From Filomicrobium insigne (GTDB lineage: Bacteria > Pseudomonadota > Alphaproteobacteria > Rhizobiales > Hyphomicrobiaceae), in NCBI RefSeq assembly GCF_900104305.1, contig NZ_FNJC01000001.1, forward strand, positions 62,001 to 126,000: a stretch of DNA of 64,000 bases, written 5' to 3'. The position numbers and the translations under genes are program-made. Below, one piece after another: positions 52,530 through 61,752 of the stretch; within the stretch, counting starts at the first letter, position 1, and each line of letters opens with the position of its first letter. The notes under the pieces were generated by a model, which saw nothing but the letters and a program-made list of their open reading frames with translations, was not told the DNA's origin and made no database searches.

Positions 52530-55358
52530 CTACAGGGTGCGAGCCAGTGTCTCGACCTGGAAGCACTCGATCACGTCGCCCTCGCGTAGGTCCTGATAAT
52601 TCGCGAAGGACATACCGCATTCCTGACCTACGGGAACTTCCTTCACGTCATCCTTGAAGCGCTTCAGGATTGACAGGCTGCCCTCATGGATAACGACGTT
52701 GTCGCGGATCAGGCGAACTTTGGCTCCGCGCTCAACCTTGCCTTCCGTTACACGGCAGCCAGCCACTTTGCCGACCTTAGTGATATTGAAGACCTGTAGG
52801 ATCTCCGCATTTCCAAGGAATATTTCGCGGATCGTCGGCTCAAGCAGACCGGACATCGCCGCCTTAACGTCATCAACGAGGTCGTAGATGATGTTGTAGT
52901 AGCGGATCTCGACACCCTGACTATCGGCGGCCTGTTTGGCTTGGGCGTTGGCGCGAACGTTGAAGCCAAAAATGACAGCGTTCGAGGCGTTCGCCAAAAC
53001 GACGTCGGACTCTGTGATACCGCCAACGCCGGAGTGCACGATACGCGCTTCGACCTCGTCGGTGCCCATCTTCTTGAGAGCGCCCGCGATGGCTTCGATA
53101 GAGCCTTGCACGTCACCCTTGATGACGAGCGGAAACTCTTTCTTGCCCGCTTCGTCCTTGAGCGTTTGCATCATTTGCTCAAGCGTACGCGGCGACCCAG
53201 CGGAGCCCAACTTTTCGCGCCGTTTGCGAACACGATAGTCGGTGATCTCGCGGGCACGAGCTTCGTTCTCAACAACGGCGAACTGATCACCTGCTTCAGG
53301 CGCCGCATCGAAGCCCAAAACCTCGACAGGAACAGACGGGCCCGCCTTAGCGACGTTCTTTCCGCGATCGTCAATCAACGCGCGGACGCGGCCCCATGCG
53401 GTGCCGGCAACGACGATGTCACCAACGGCCAACGTACCGCGCTGAACGAGAACGGTGCCTACCGGACCACGACCGCGTTCGAGCTTAGCCTCGATGACAA
53501 TACCTTCCGCATTGCGCTCGGGATTGGCCTTGAGATCAAGAATTTCAGCCTGCAGAGCGATAGCCTCGAGTAGTTTGTCGAGGTTCATTTGCTTCAGCGC
53601 GGAAACCTCAACTTCGAGTGTCTCACCCGACATGGTTTCGACAACAACCTCGTGCTGCAGCAGCTCCGTGCGGACGCGGTTGGGATCGGCCTGCGGCTTA
53701 TCAATCTTATTGATAGCCACGATCATCGGCACATCCGCAGCCTTGGCATGGTTGATCGCCTCGATGGTCTGAGGCATCACACCATCGTCGGCAGCAACGA
53801 CCAGCACGACGATATCCGTGACCTTGGCGCCGCGTGCACGCATGGCCGTGAAGGCTGCGTGGCCTGGCGTATCGATGAACGTGATTTTCTGGCCGGAGCC
53901 CGTCTCAACCTGATACGCGCCGATATGCTGCGTGATACCGCCAGCTTCTCCCGAGACGACATTCGCCTTCCGGATAGCGTCGAGAAGCGAGGTTTTACCG
54001 TGGTCGACGTGCCCCATAATAGTGACTACGGGAGCACGCTGCACGAGTGTCTCATCGGCATCTGTTTCACCGATAAAGCCCTCTTCAACGTCGGCTTCGG
54101 AAACGCGCTTTGACGTATGACCAAACTCGGAGACGAGCAGTTCCGCCGTGTCGGCGTCGATCACGTCGTTGATCTTATGCATCTCGCCCTGCTTCATCAG
54201 GTACTTGATGAGATCGACGGCGCGTTCGGCCATGCGGTTGGCGAGTTCCTGAATAGTAATCACTTCAGGAATAATCACCTCACGCGCAATCTTTTCGCGC
54301 GGCTGAGCGATACCCATCGCCTTCAGCTTCTCGCGTTCGCGCTTACGCTTCAGAGATGCAAGCGAACGTTCGCGGTTTTCGCGATTAAGAAGCTGATCAA
54401 CCGTCAGCTTACCGCGCTCACGACGTTCATCACCGGTGCGTGTCGCTGTACGCGATGGCTTGCCGCCACGCTTGTTGCGACCGTCCTCGTCCTCCATCTG
54501 CTGTTGTTGCGGAGCGGGAGCTGGCCGTTGCGCACGCTGCGGCTTGGCGACGATCGGCTCATCACCTCCATCGGCCTGACCGCGAGGCGGACCGGGCAAT
54601 CTAATTTCTTTCGGCTTGCCGCGCTCGCGCGGCTGGAACTGCGTGTCGAGCGAGCGTGGCGCGCGCTGACGTGCAGGCGCATCGCCTTCGGAAGACCTAC
54701 CCGATGGCCGCCCTTCCCCGCGCTGCGGGCCGTCGCTCTTCCTCGCCGGTGCGGCCGAGCTTTTTGCGCGTGGCTGTTCGCGAGCCGGAGGCGCAGGCTT
54801 CGCCGGTTCAGGTGCGGGCGCACTCTTTACTTCTTCGACAGCTGGTGGCGCAGGTTCCGCAGCGACCTCTACAGGCTCGGGTACAGCTTCTGGTGCTGCC
54901 GTCGGCTGTTCGCTTTTTTCGGCGACAGGCTCTTTAGCCGCTTCCGACTCTTTTTCCGCCTTAGCCTGGCTTTCTTCGCGCGCCTTTCGCTCAGCCTCCT
55001 CAGCATCTTGTGCCGCCTTAGCCGCCTGCAAAGCGCGCTGACGAGCTTCAACTTCGCTGCTGGATAGCTTGTCACCAGACGCCGTATCAGCACTTGGTGC
55101 AGGACGCGGCGGTGCGCTGGCCGGCTTGCGCGCTACAGGCGCGGCTGGCTGCTGCGGGGTCGCCGGTGTTATCTCTTCTGCGCCTTGTGGACCTGGCGTA
55201 GCGAGCTTGCGCGATTTGCGCTTCTCCACCACGACGGCCTTCGAGCGGCCATGGCTGAAACTCTGCCGAACATGACCGGACTCGACGGTGCGTTGTAGAG
55301 AGAGCTGTTTGCGCCCACCTCGAATGGTCTTGTCGGTGGAGTCTTTCGTGTCCGTCAT
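52530..55358 (-). CDS. infB: Translation initiation factor IF-2
   Basis: A 942-residue GTPase that brings fMet-tRNA to the 30S subunit. A long N-terminal region rich in Ala, Pro, Glu and Arg (about residues 50-330, with [20 protein letters not shown]-like heptads) precedes the IF2-N motif ([20 protein letters not shown]). The GTPase core has [20 protein letters not shown] and NKIDKPQAD, followed by the beta-barrel and C-terminal tRNA-binding domains ending QVETLARTL. The ATG at 55358 starts [10 protein letters not shown], the common alphaproteobacterial opening. It sits between ylxR and rbfA. Confidence 0.97.
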   Translation of the reverse strand: MTDTKDSTDKTIRGGRKQLSLQRTVESGHVRQSFSHGRSKAVVVEKRKSRKLATPGPQGAEEITPATPQQPAAPVARKPASAPPRPAPSADTASGDKLSSSEVEARQRALQAAKAAQDAEEAERKAREESQAKAEKESEAAKEPVAEKSEQPTAAPEAVPEPVEVAAEPAPPAVEEVKSAPAPEPAKPAPPAREQPRAKSSAAPARKSDGPQRGEGRPSGRSSEGDAPARQRAPRSLDTQFQPRERGKPKEIRLPGPPRGQADGGDEPIVAKPQRAQRPAPAPQQQQMEDEDGRNKRGGKPSRTATRTGDERRERGKLTVDQLLNRENRERSLASLKRKREREKLKAMGIAQPREKIAREVIIPEVITIQELANRMAERAVDLIKYLMKQGEMHKINDVIDADTAELLVSEFGHTSKRVSEADVEEGFIGETDADETLVQRAPVVTIMGHVDHGKTSLLDAIRKANVVSGEAGGITQHIGAYQVETGSGQKITFIDTPGHAAFTAMRARGAKVTDIVVLVVAADDGVMPQTIEAINHAKAADVPMIVAINKIDKPQADPNRVRTELLQHEVVVETMSGETLEVEVSALKQMNLDKLLEAIALQAEILDLKANPERNAEGIVIEAKLERGRGPVGTVLVQRGTLAVGDIVVAGTAWGRVRALIDDRGKNVAKAGPSVPVEVLGFDAAPEAGDQFAVVENEARAREITDYRVRKRREKLGSAGSPRTLEQMMQTLKDEAGKKEFPLVIKGDVQGSIEAIAGALKKMGTDEVEARIVHSGVGGITESDVVLANASNAVIFGFNVRANAQAKQAADSQGVEIRYYNIIYDLVDDVKAAMSGLLEPTIREIFLGNAEILQVFNITKVGKVAGCRVTEGKVERGAKVRLIRDNVVIHEGSLSILKRFKDDVKEVPVGQECGMSFANYQDLREGDVIECFQVETLARTL

Positions 55359-55617
55359 TCGATATCCGTTCAACTCTCTTCGTGTGATCTCAATCCGCGG
55401 CGTGATCTAAGATCGTGTCACGGTACGCCGTTGCGCGTTTGGCAATAGCGTTGCCGTATGATGATCGCGTCATCGGTTCTGGTCGGCACCACAGGGCGGA
55501 AATAGTCTCCCCATAGTAGAAGTGCCGGGGTCTTGATCCGCAGCGTTTCGCTGCCGGTATTCGGGCTCGGGCTCGGAATAACCCCTGCGCGAGAGCCAAT
55601 CAATTCTTTGCAGCCTA

Positions 55618-56328
55618 TCATGGCGAACCAACCTTTGCTTCGCCAGAAGCTGCTTTAGCGGTTACAGGAGGGGCAATGCCTCGACGGTAGCGGGCTAATC
55701 TTTCAGCTTCGCCCACAAATCGCTTCGCCGCCCCTCCGGGTGTGAGGGCAGCATGTACCACATTTGAGCGCCCCATGGCCAAGCCGATTTCATCAATTGT
55801 CAGAATATCAATGATGATTGGCTTAAAGCCACGGTCCGCCGCGATAGCGGTATACTTGCGATCCAACTTGTCACAACCGTCGCGGGCAGCATCAGCTCCG
55901 TGTACCAGAGTCGCGATGCGTTCGCGTTCCAACCGCGTATTTATCTTATCGAAGCCACAAACAACGAGGCCTGCCTTGTTGGCGAGCGCGAGGGCTTCGA
56001 CAACGCGCTGCGTCAATTGACGCTCAACCAAACCGGGAAGATCTTCGGAAACTTCCACCTTACGCTTTAGGCTTCGGGCAAAAGCACGTGCTTTAACGGC
56101 AGCGGAGATACTTTCCCTATCGGCCGTAATCCATACGCCGCGACCAGGCAATTTATGTGTCAGATCAGGATATATAGTGTCGCCAGGGCCGGCGACAAAT
56201 CGGATCAGATCGCCGGTTACCCGCTCAGAACGCGTGAGGGCGCATTGACGGAAGAGGTCTTTCCCTTCCATCCGGCTGGCCTCTCGAATGTCTGGCCGTT
56301 CATTTGCGACCACGCGTTGCTGCTCCAA
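55618..56328 (-). CDS. YlxR-type RNA-binding protein with L7Ae-like C-terminal domain
   Basis: A 236-residue fusion, common in Alphaproteobacteria. The N-terminal YlxR (DUF448) domain has CALTRSERVTGDLIRFVAGP and LPGRGVWITADRESI. The C-terminal half resembles the L7Ae/L30e fold (ALALANKAGLVVCGFDKINTRLERERIATLVHGAD). Both halves suggest RNA binding in ribosome or transcription-related complexes; the exact role is not settled. The TTG start at 56328 lies 21 bases after the nusA stop. An ATG at 56271 is the alternative. Behind it, 259 bases up to infB show no recognisable gene. Confidence 0.88.
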   Translation of the reverse strand: MEQQRVVANERPDIREASRMEGKDLFRQCALTRSERVTGDLIRFVAGPGDTIYPDLTHKLPGRGVWITADRESISAAVKARAFARSLKRKVEVSEDLPGLVERQLTQRVVEALALANKAGLVVCGFDKINTRLERERIATLVHGADAARDGCDKLDRKYTAIAADRGFKPIIIDILTIDEIGLAMGRSNVVHAALTPGGAAKRFVGEAERLARYRRGIAPPVTAKAASGEAKVGSP

Positions 56329-56349
56329 TCGTTGAACATCTCCATCGCC

Positions 56350-58071
56350 CTAGTCGGACGAACCGGCATCGCCGGCATTCGTTTTGCCTGCAGGCTTAGG
56401 TGTACCTGAAGAGAAAACGGCTTCAATTTCTTGCGCCTGTGCATCTGCTTCGGAAGGCGCGGCTTCTTCAGCCTCTTCTTCCGGCTCAGCAGATGATGCG
56501 AGGTCTTCCGCACTGATCCAGCCTGCCTGAACGCGGGCTGCCATAATCAGTTCTTCAGCCTCTGTGCGTCCGATCTCCATGCCATCAAGGATTCCCTTGT
56601 GGCGCACCGGCTCGCTATCTTTTTCGCGCTTACGCTCGACCCAGCCGACGAGGTCATCTGTGGCGCAGTCGGCCAAATCTTCGACGGTCTTGATGCCGTT
56701 TTCACCAAACGCGACCAGCATGGCGCTCGTTACGCCAGAAACCTGGCCGAGTTCATCGGCGACACCGAGCTCGCGACGACGCGCATCACGCTCATTCTCG
56801 ATACGCTCAAGAAAATCGCGCGCACGTGTCTGGATCTCGTTCGCGGTATGCTCATCGAAGCCTTCGATATGTGCGATTTCGGAGAGATCGACGTAAGCGA
56901 CCTCCTCAATCGAGGCGAAGCCTTCGGTCACCAATAGCTGCGCGATCACCTCGTCAACATCGAGTTGGTCCATGAACATGTTGGACCGCTCGACAAATTC
57001 CTTCTGGCGGCGTTCGCTTTCTTCCTGCTCCGTGAGGATATCGATATCCCAGCCCGTCAACTGCGACGCAAGACGCACGTTCTGACCGCGACGGCCGATC
57101 GCCAGTGAGAGCTGATTTTCCGGGACCACGACCTCGATCTTGTCGGTATCTTCGTCGAGGACGACCTTGCTCACTTCTGCAGGCGCGAGCGCGTTAACGA
57201 TGAACTCTGCGGGATCGGGACGCCACTGAATGATGTCGACCTTCTCGCCCTGCAGTTCATTGACAACCGCCTGGACGCGCGAACCGCGCATACCGACGCA
57301 AGCGCCGACCGGATCAATGGACGAATCCTTGGAAATAACCGCGATCTTCGCACGTGACCCGGGGTCGCGAGCAACCGATTTGATCTCCACAATGCCGTCG
57401 TAGATTTCAGGCACTTCCTGCGCGAACAGCTTCGACATGAATTCAGGGCGCGCACGCGACAGGAAAATCTGCGGGCCGCGTTGTTCCTGACGCACATCGT
57501 AGATGTAGGCGCGTGCACGGTCTCCGTAACGGAAATTTTCACGCGGGATCATCTCGTCGCGACGGATGATGGCCTCGGCGCGTCCGAGATCGATGATGAC
57601 GTTGCCGTACTCGACGCGCTTTACGGTACCGTTGACGATTTCGCCGATGCGATCCTTGTATTCGCCGTATTGGCGCTCACGCTCGGCTTCACGAACCTTC
57701 TGGACGATCACCTGCTTGGCGTTCTGCGCAGCGACACGGCCGAAGTCCAACGGCGGCAGCGGCTCAACGATCAGGTCGCCAGCTACGGCGCCCGGCTGAC
57801 GGCGTTGTGCGCCCTGTACCGAAATTTCAGTCGAGTCATTTTCGACGTTCTCGACGACCGTGATCACACGGGAGAGCTTCGTCTCGCCAGTCTTGGGATC
57901 GATCGTACAGCGGATATCGTTTTCCGCGCCGTAACGGGACTTTGCCGCCTTCTGGATCGCATCTTCCATCGCCTGGATCACGATCGTTCGATCGATCGAT
58001 TTCTCGCGGGCGACAGCGTCTGCAATCTGCAAGAGTTCGAGACGGTTGGCGCTGATACCTGCCATCGCCAT
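56350..58071 (-). CDS. nusA: Transcription termination/antitermination protein NusA
   Basis: A 573-residue RNA polymerase-binding factor. It has the N-terminal domain (RLELLQIADAVAREKSIDRTIVIQAMEDAIQKAAK), S1 domain (IVNGTVKRVEYGNVIIDLG), two KH domains (DPVGACVGMRGSRVQAVVNEL and LAIGRRGQNVRLASQL) and a C-terminal acidic repeat region. The last part holds helix-hairpin-helix repeats and ends in a Glu/Ala-rich tail. The ATG at 58071 has GGAGG 10 bases upstream inside the end of rimP. It forms the usual rimP-nusA-ylxR-infB operon. Confidence 0.97.
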   Translation of the reverse strand: MAMAGISANRLELLQIADAVAREKSIDRTIVIQAMEDAIQKAAKSRYGAENDIRCTIDPKTGETKLSRVITVVENVENDSTEISVQGAQRRQPGAVAGDLIVEPLPPLDFGRVAAQNAKQVIVQKVREAERERQYGEYKDRIGEIVNGTVKRVEYGNVIIDLGRAEAIIRRDEMIPRENFRYGDRARAYIYDVRQEQRGPQIFLSRARPEFMSKLFAQEVPEIYDGIVEIKSVARDPGSRAKIAVISKDSSIDPVGACVGMRGSRVQAVVNELQGEKVDIIQWRPDPAEFIVNALAPAEVSKVVLDEDTDKIEVVVPENQLSLAIGRRGQNVRLASQLTGWDIDILTEQEESERRQKEFVERSNMFMDQLDVDEVIAQLLVTEGFASIEEVAYVDLSEIAHIEGFDEHTANEIQTRARDFLERIENERDARRRELGVADELGQVSGVTSAMLVAFGENGIKTVEDLADCATDDLVGWVERKREKDSEPVRHKGILDGMEIGRTEAEELIMAARVQAGWISAEDLASSAEPEEEAEEAAPSEADAQAQEIEAVFSSGTPKPAGKTNAGDAGSSD

Positions 58072-58076
58072 GTTGC

Positions 58077-58703
58077 CTAGTCCTCCAAATCCACTTCGTC
58101 GCCGGGACCTACGTCGTTACCGGCATCGTCTGTTTGCCTTGACTTCTTCGCCCGACGCAAGGCTTCGCGCACAAGTTCATCCGTCAAGACCAGCTTGGCA
58201 TCGCTCACCAGCGAAACCGGAAAGCCAACAACCGTCGGACCAACCTCAGGAAGATCGACCTCCATACGGATCTCACCATCCTCGAAGCCTTCAAGCCGCC
58301 CACGGAAGCGTTTGCGGCCGTCCACCATTTCGCTCAGTTCGACCTTCGCCTCGTGATCAGCCCAGTCCTCAAAATCGGATGGACGCACGAGAGGTCTATC
58401 AATCCCGGGCGAAGAAATCTCCAAGCGATAGCTGCCTGAGATAACGTCGTGAACATCCAGCAGCGGTGATAGCTGGCGAGAGATCGTCTCGCAATCATTC
58501 ACCGTAATTGTACCGTCGGGGCGTTCGGCCATGATCTGAACGATCTTGCCTTCACGTCCTTGTATGTGTACTCGCACGAGCCGGAAACCAAGATCCTCCA
58601 GGACTGGTTCAGCAAGTTCGGCCACTGCCGCTGCCAATCCTGTCTCCCGGAAAAAGCGCTCGCGCGACGCGCTCGTATCGCCCGCCACAGAGGCCCTCGT
58701 CAA
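58077..58703 (-). CDS. rimP: Ribosome maturation factor RimP
   Basis: A 208-residue 30S assembly factor. The N-terminal domain contains LAEPVLEDLGFRLVRVHIQG and DCETISRQLSPLLDVHDVI, followed by YRLEISSPGIDRPL, the family signature. The C-terminal SH3-like domain has GRLEGFEDGEIRMEV. A hydrophilic tail of about 40 residues is longer than in E. coli. The likely start is TTG at 58703 with a weak ribosome binding site, so the exact N-terminus is less certain. It is the first gene of the nusA-infB operon. Confidence 0.93.
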   Translation of the reverse strand: MTRASVAGDTSASRERFFRETGLAAAVAELAEPVLEDLGFRLVRVHIQGREGKIVQIMAERPDGTITVNDCETISRQLSPLLDVHDVISGSYRLEISSPGIDRPLVRPSDFEDWADHEAKVELSEMVDGRKRFRGRLEGFEDGEIRMEVDLPEVGPTVVGFPVSLVSDAKLVLTDELVREALRRAKKSRQTDDAGNDVGPGDEVDLED

Positions 58704-58732
58704 ATACTGTCGCTAATTCCCAAATGCCATTC

Positions 58733-58767
58733 CCAAAACAAAAAGAGCGGACCCAGAGGGCCCACTC
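58733..58767 (-). terminator. Rho-independent terminator of the metK-trmB side
   Basis: On the minus strand a 10-bp stem (58767-58758 with 58754-58745, including two G-U pairs) has a 3-base loop and runs into TTTTTG. It lies about 120 bases after the trmB stop and 40 bases before rimP, so it separates the two transcription units. Confidence 0.85.
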
Positions 58768-58889
58768 CCAGAGTTGAGATGATCATGAGCAATTCAAGAC
58801 TACGTGAAGACTTAGGCACTTGCAAGCGCCTTGTGAAGTTTTTTGAACATTTTGATGGCACAAAATAAGCAGTCTGCGGCTGTACTTGC

Positions 58890-59600
58890 TCAAGCATTTC
58901 GCAGAAAGCGGAAGAAATAGCATCGCCGACCTTCACGGAGGGCTTTTGCTTGGTAGCGGGTCGATGGCCAGTCGTCGGGGCGTAGGCGCCAGTCTTGAGG
59001 GCTCGCCGCTTGCCAAGAAAACGGGCTGTCTTGCAAAGCGATGAGCGCTGTGCGGGCATAGTCGCCAATATCGGTGGCGATCCGTAACTCGCCCCCTGCC
59101 GCCATGACCCGTGCCAGCTCCGAGATCAGAGATGCGGACACCAAACGGCGCTTATGATGCCGCCGCTTCGGCCAGGGATCTGGAAATAAGATAAACGTTC
59201 GGTTGATGCTGGCCGGTGGAAGCCAACGCAAAACCTCGCGCGCATCATCGACATACAAACGAATATTTTGGAGTTCATTCTCCTCAATGGCCGTCAAAGC
59301 CTTGACGACGCCGTCCTCGAACGGTTCGCAACCTATCAAACCAACAGAGGGATGATGGGCCGCCTGCCAGATCAAGTGTTCCGCCCCGCCGAAACCGATC
59401 TCTAGCCAAACTTCACCGACATTCGCGGAAAAGAGCTCTGTTAGTGACCGAGGCCTCGGTTGGGTGACTTCGAGAGCCAACCTGGGCAGCAGTTCTCGCA
59501 TGAGCTGTTGTTGGCGCGGACTTAGCGTCCGCCCACGTCGACGGCCGAAGGAACGGAGATCAGCTGGAATTCCTTCACCCTTTTGTGTGGTTTCGCCCAT
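58890..59600 (-). CDS. trmB: tRNA (guanine-N7)-methyltransferase
   Basis: A 236-residue SAM-dependent enzyme that makes m7G46 in tRNAs. The SAM motif EIGFGGAEHLIWQAA near residue 65, the catalytic Asp region IRLYVDDAREVLRWL and the typical LFPDPWPKRRHHKRRLV are intact. It ends VFRFLRN-A, close to normal length. It follows metK by about 160 bases on the same strand and ends before the terminator. Confidence 0.95.
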   Translation of the reverse strand: MGETTQKGEGIPADLRSFGRRRGRTLSPRQQQLMRELLPRLALEVTQPRPRSLTELFSANVGEVWLEIGFGGAEHLIWQAAHHPSVGLIGCEPFEDGVVKALTAIEENELQNIRLYVDDAREVLRWLPPASINRTFILFPDPWPKRRHHKRRLVSASLISELARVMAAGGELRIATDIGDYARTALIALQDSPFSWQAASPQDWRLRPDDWPSTRYQAKALREGRRCYFFRFLRNA

Positions 59601-59756
59601 CGCCCCGACCTACGTTGCGCAATTGTTTGGAGAATTCGGTTTCATCAACACAGCTGAACGCGTGAATTTCTATTTCTCTCTAAAAATAGAACAAAACGGC
59701 CGCAACGCATGCGCTGCGGCCGTCCAGGTTCGTTCGACAGATTAAGCCGGCTGGAT

Positions 59757-60953
59757 TTACAGCGCCGACTTAATGGCTGCGGCAAGATCGTCTTTTTCCC
59801 ACGTGAAGCCACCCTGATCGTCTGGTGCACGGCCAAAATGGCCATAAGCTGCCGTGCGAGCATAGATCGGGTTGTTCAGGTTCAGGTGCTCGCGGATGCC
59901 GCGCGGCGTCAGCTTCATGACTTCGCGGAGAACCTTTTCCAATTGGGCTTCATCCACCTTGCCTGTGCCATGCGTGTCGACGTAGATCGACAGTGGCTCG
60001 GCAACGCCGATTGCGTAGGACAGCTGGATGGTGCAGCGCTCTGCGAGTTCCGCCGCCACGACGTTCTTTGCCAGATAACGTGCCGCATACGCAGCCGAGC
60101 GGTCCACCTTCGTCGGATCTTTGCCCGAGAACGCGCCGCCGCCATGGGGCGCCGCGCCGCCATAGGTATCGACGATGATCTTACGTCCCGTGAGACCACA
60201 GTCACCATCCGGGCCGCCGATCACGAACTTACCCGTTGGGTTTACGTGCCAGACGGTATCGTTCGACACCCACTCAGCGGGAAGAGTCTTGAGGATATAG
60301 GGCTCGACGATTTCACGTACCTGTTTGGACGTGAGATCAGGATCGATGTGCTGCGTCGACAAAACGATCTGCGTGACAGCAACGGGCTTGCCGTTTTCGT
60401 AACGCACGGTCACTTGGCTTTTCGCATCCGGTCCAAGCTTAGCAGCGGCACCCTCTTTCGCTTTGCGCGCCTTTGCCAGAACCTCAAGAATCTTGTGGCT
60501 GTAGTAGATCGGTGCCGGCATCAGCTCCGGCGTTTCACGGCAGGCATACCCGAACATGATGCCTTGGTCGCCGGCACCTTCGTCCTTGTTGCCGGCTGCA
60601 TCGACGCCAACTGCGATGTCAGCGGACTGCGGATGCAATAGAACATCAATGTTCGTGTTGGCCCAGTGGAAGCCTTCCTGCTCGTACCCGATGTCTTTGA
60701 TCGCTTCGCGAATCTTCGCGCTGATCATTTCGGTGGTGACCGTGGACGGCCCACGCGTCTCGCCGGCAACGATTACCTGGTTGGTCGTCGCCAATGTCTC
60801 GCACGCGGCACGAATCGACCAGGGATCGATGCCTGCCTTGGGCCCTTCACGGTAAAAAAGATCGACGATCTCATCAGAGATACGATCGCAGACCTTGTCC
60901 GGATGACCTTCAGAGACCGATTCACTGGTAAATAAATAGGATGTGCGTGCCAA
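59757..60953 (-). CDS. metK: S-adenosylmethionine synthase
   Basis: A 398-residue enzyme making SAM from methionine and ATP. The ATP/methionine-binding [20 protein letters not shown], the [13 protein letters not shown] loop and the phosphate-binding [19 protein letters not shown] are complete. The frame runs upstream to 61010, but a TTG at 60953 with GGAGG 8 bases ahead gives MARTSYLF, the family's usual start. The leader upstream holds alternative hairpins described separately. Its neighbours (XRE regulator and trmB) are typical of Alphaproteobacteria. Confidence 0.95.
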   Translation of the reverse strand: MARTSYLFTSESVSEGHPDKVCDRISDEIVDLFYREGPKAGIDPWSIRAACETLATTNQVIVAGETRGPSTVTTEMISAKIREAIKDIGYEQEGFHWANTNIDVLLHPQSADIAVGVDAAGNKDEGAGDQGIMFGYACRETPELMPAPIYYSHKILEVLAKARKAKEGAAAKLGPDAKSQVTVRYENGKPVAVTQIVLSTQHIDPDLTSKQVREIVEPYILKTLPAEWVSNDTVWHVNPTGKFVIGGPDGDCGLTGRKIIVDTYGGAAPHGGGAFSGKDPTKVDRSAAYAARYLAKNVVAAELAERCTIQLSYAIGVAEPLSIYVDTHGTGKVDEAQLEKVLREVMKLTPRGIREHLNLNNPIYARTAAYGHFGRAPDDQGGFTWEKDDLAAAIKSAL

Positions 60954-60996
60954 GCTCGCTCCCTCCATTTGCATTTCATTTTCGATGGGAAGTTGC

Positions 60997-61059
60997 GGGC
61001 CTTGTCGCAAGGTTTTAGGGACGGGTCAAGGCTAGCCCCTGAAACGGGGCCTTGTCGCA
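60997..61059 (-). promoter_or_regulatory. metK leader with a duplicated 13-base element and competing hairpins
   Basis: On the minus strand the 13-mer TGCGACAAGGCCC occurs twice, 61059-61047 and 61009-60997, 50 bases apart. Between them lies GCCTTG (61032-61027), which can pair with CAAGGC in either copy. The first pairing encloses an inner CCC/GGG stem. The second copy can instead fold on itself (CCTTG-CGA-CAAGG). This looks like a switch or a binding site for a regulator, but it does not match the SAM riboswitch classes I know. Confidence 0.4.
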
Positions 61060-61066
61060 GGACGTC

Positions 61067-61519
61067 TCAGTCCTGCGATTCTTCGTTCGCCAGCGAGCGA
61101 ACTAGCTCGACAACAGCACGTCGAACGCGCGCGTCCGGAATGCGAGCGAACGCCTTGTTGAGCTCAAAGCCTTCGCGGGTCGTAATGAGATCCGGCACAT
61201 ACTCCGCGGACGCGTCCGCCATGCCTGTGGCTTCTGCAGAATCTCCATTTGGCACCTCGTCATAAAAGAACTGAACCGGCACCCCTAGAACGCGCGCCAT
61301 GTCGAACAACCGACTTGCGCCAATGCGATTTACACCCTTCTCGTATTTTTGAATCTGCTGGAAAGTCAGTCCCAATCGTTCGCCAAGTTTTTCCTGGCTC
61401 ATCCCCAGCAGCATACGCCGTAATCTGACACGAGCACCGACATGAACGTCTATCGGGTTCGCCCGGCGCGCATTGCGCTCTTCCTCCACAGTATTCTTGT
61501 TATTAAAATCGTTGCCCAT
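61067..61519 (-). CDS. XRE-family (helix-turn-helix) regulator
   Basis: A 150-residue DNA-binding protein. The HTH (VRLRRMLLGMSQEKLGERLGLTFQQIQKYEKGVNRIGASRL) is at residues about 33-78 and is of the phage-repressor type. The remainder contains an acidic segment and VRRAVVELVRSLANEE, a probable dimer helix. Members of this conserved alphaproteobacterial group next to metK have been linked to stress and cell-cycle regulation. The ATG at 61519 has GGAG 12 bases upstream. It lies just upstream of metK and is likely transcribed with it. Confidence 0.87.
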   Translation of the reverse strand: MGNDFNNKNTVEEERNARRANPIDVHVGARVRLRRMLLGMSQEKLGERLGLTFQQIQKYEKGVNRIGASRLFDMARVLGVPVQFFYDEVPNGDSAEATGMADASAEYVPDLITTREGFELNKAFARIPDARVRRAVVELVRSLANEESQD

Positions 61520-61752
61520 GCGAAATACCGGCTCCAAAGTTTACCTTACAGCCTACAGCACGATCGCGTCAGTAAGCAGGACGGACCACGCTCAAACAAT
61601 TTAAGCTTTCTTATTTGTTGGGTGATCTATACTATAGAGTGCATCAATGCCACCCACTTCGGCAAAATCGTGCCAAGATGTGGTCATTCCTTACTATGAA
61701 AGTTGCGTTTCATGGTAGAAGCGGTGCTGTGAAGCCACACCTTTGACACGTC

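Noticed and set aside
54117-55067. Arg/Leu-rich frame opposite infB
   Set aside because: Its odd composition is what is expected from the reverse strand of the Ala/Glu/Pro-rich IF-2 N-terminus.
55390-55621. Two overlapping minus-strand frames between ylxR and infB
   Set aside because: No similarity to known small proteins, no good ribosome binding site, and they overlap each other in different frames.
59709-60641. 310-residue frame opposite metK
   Set aside because: Antisense to an intact housekeeping gene.
60997-61059. SAM-II or SAM/SAH riboswitch in front of metK
   Set aside because: The conserved loop sequences of these classes are not visible; only duplicated elements and competing hairpins are present.
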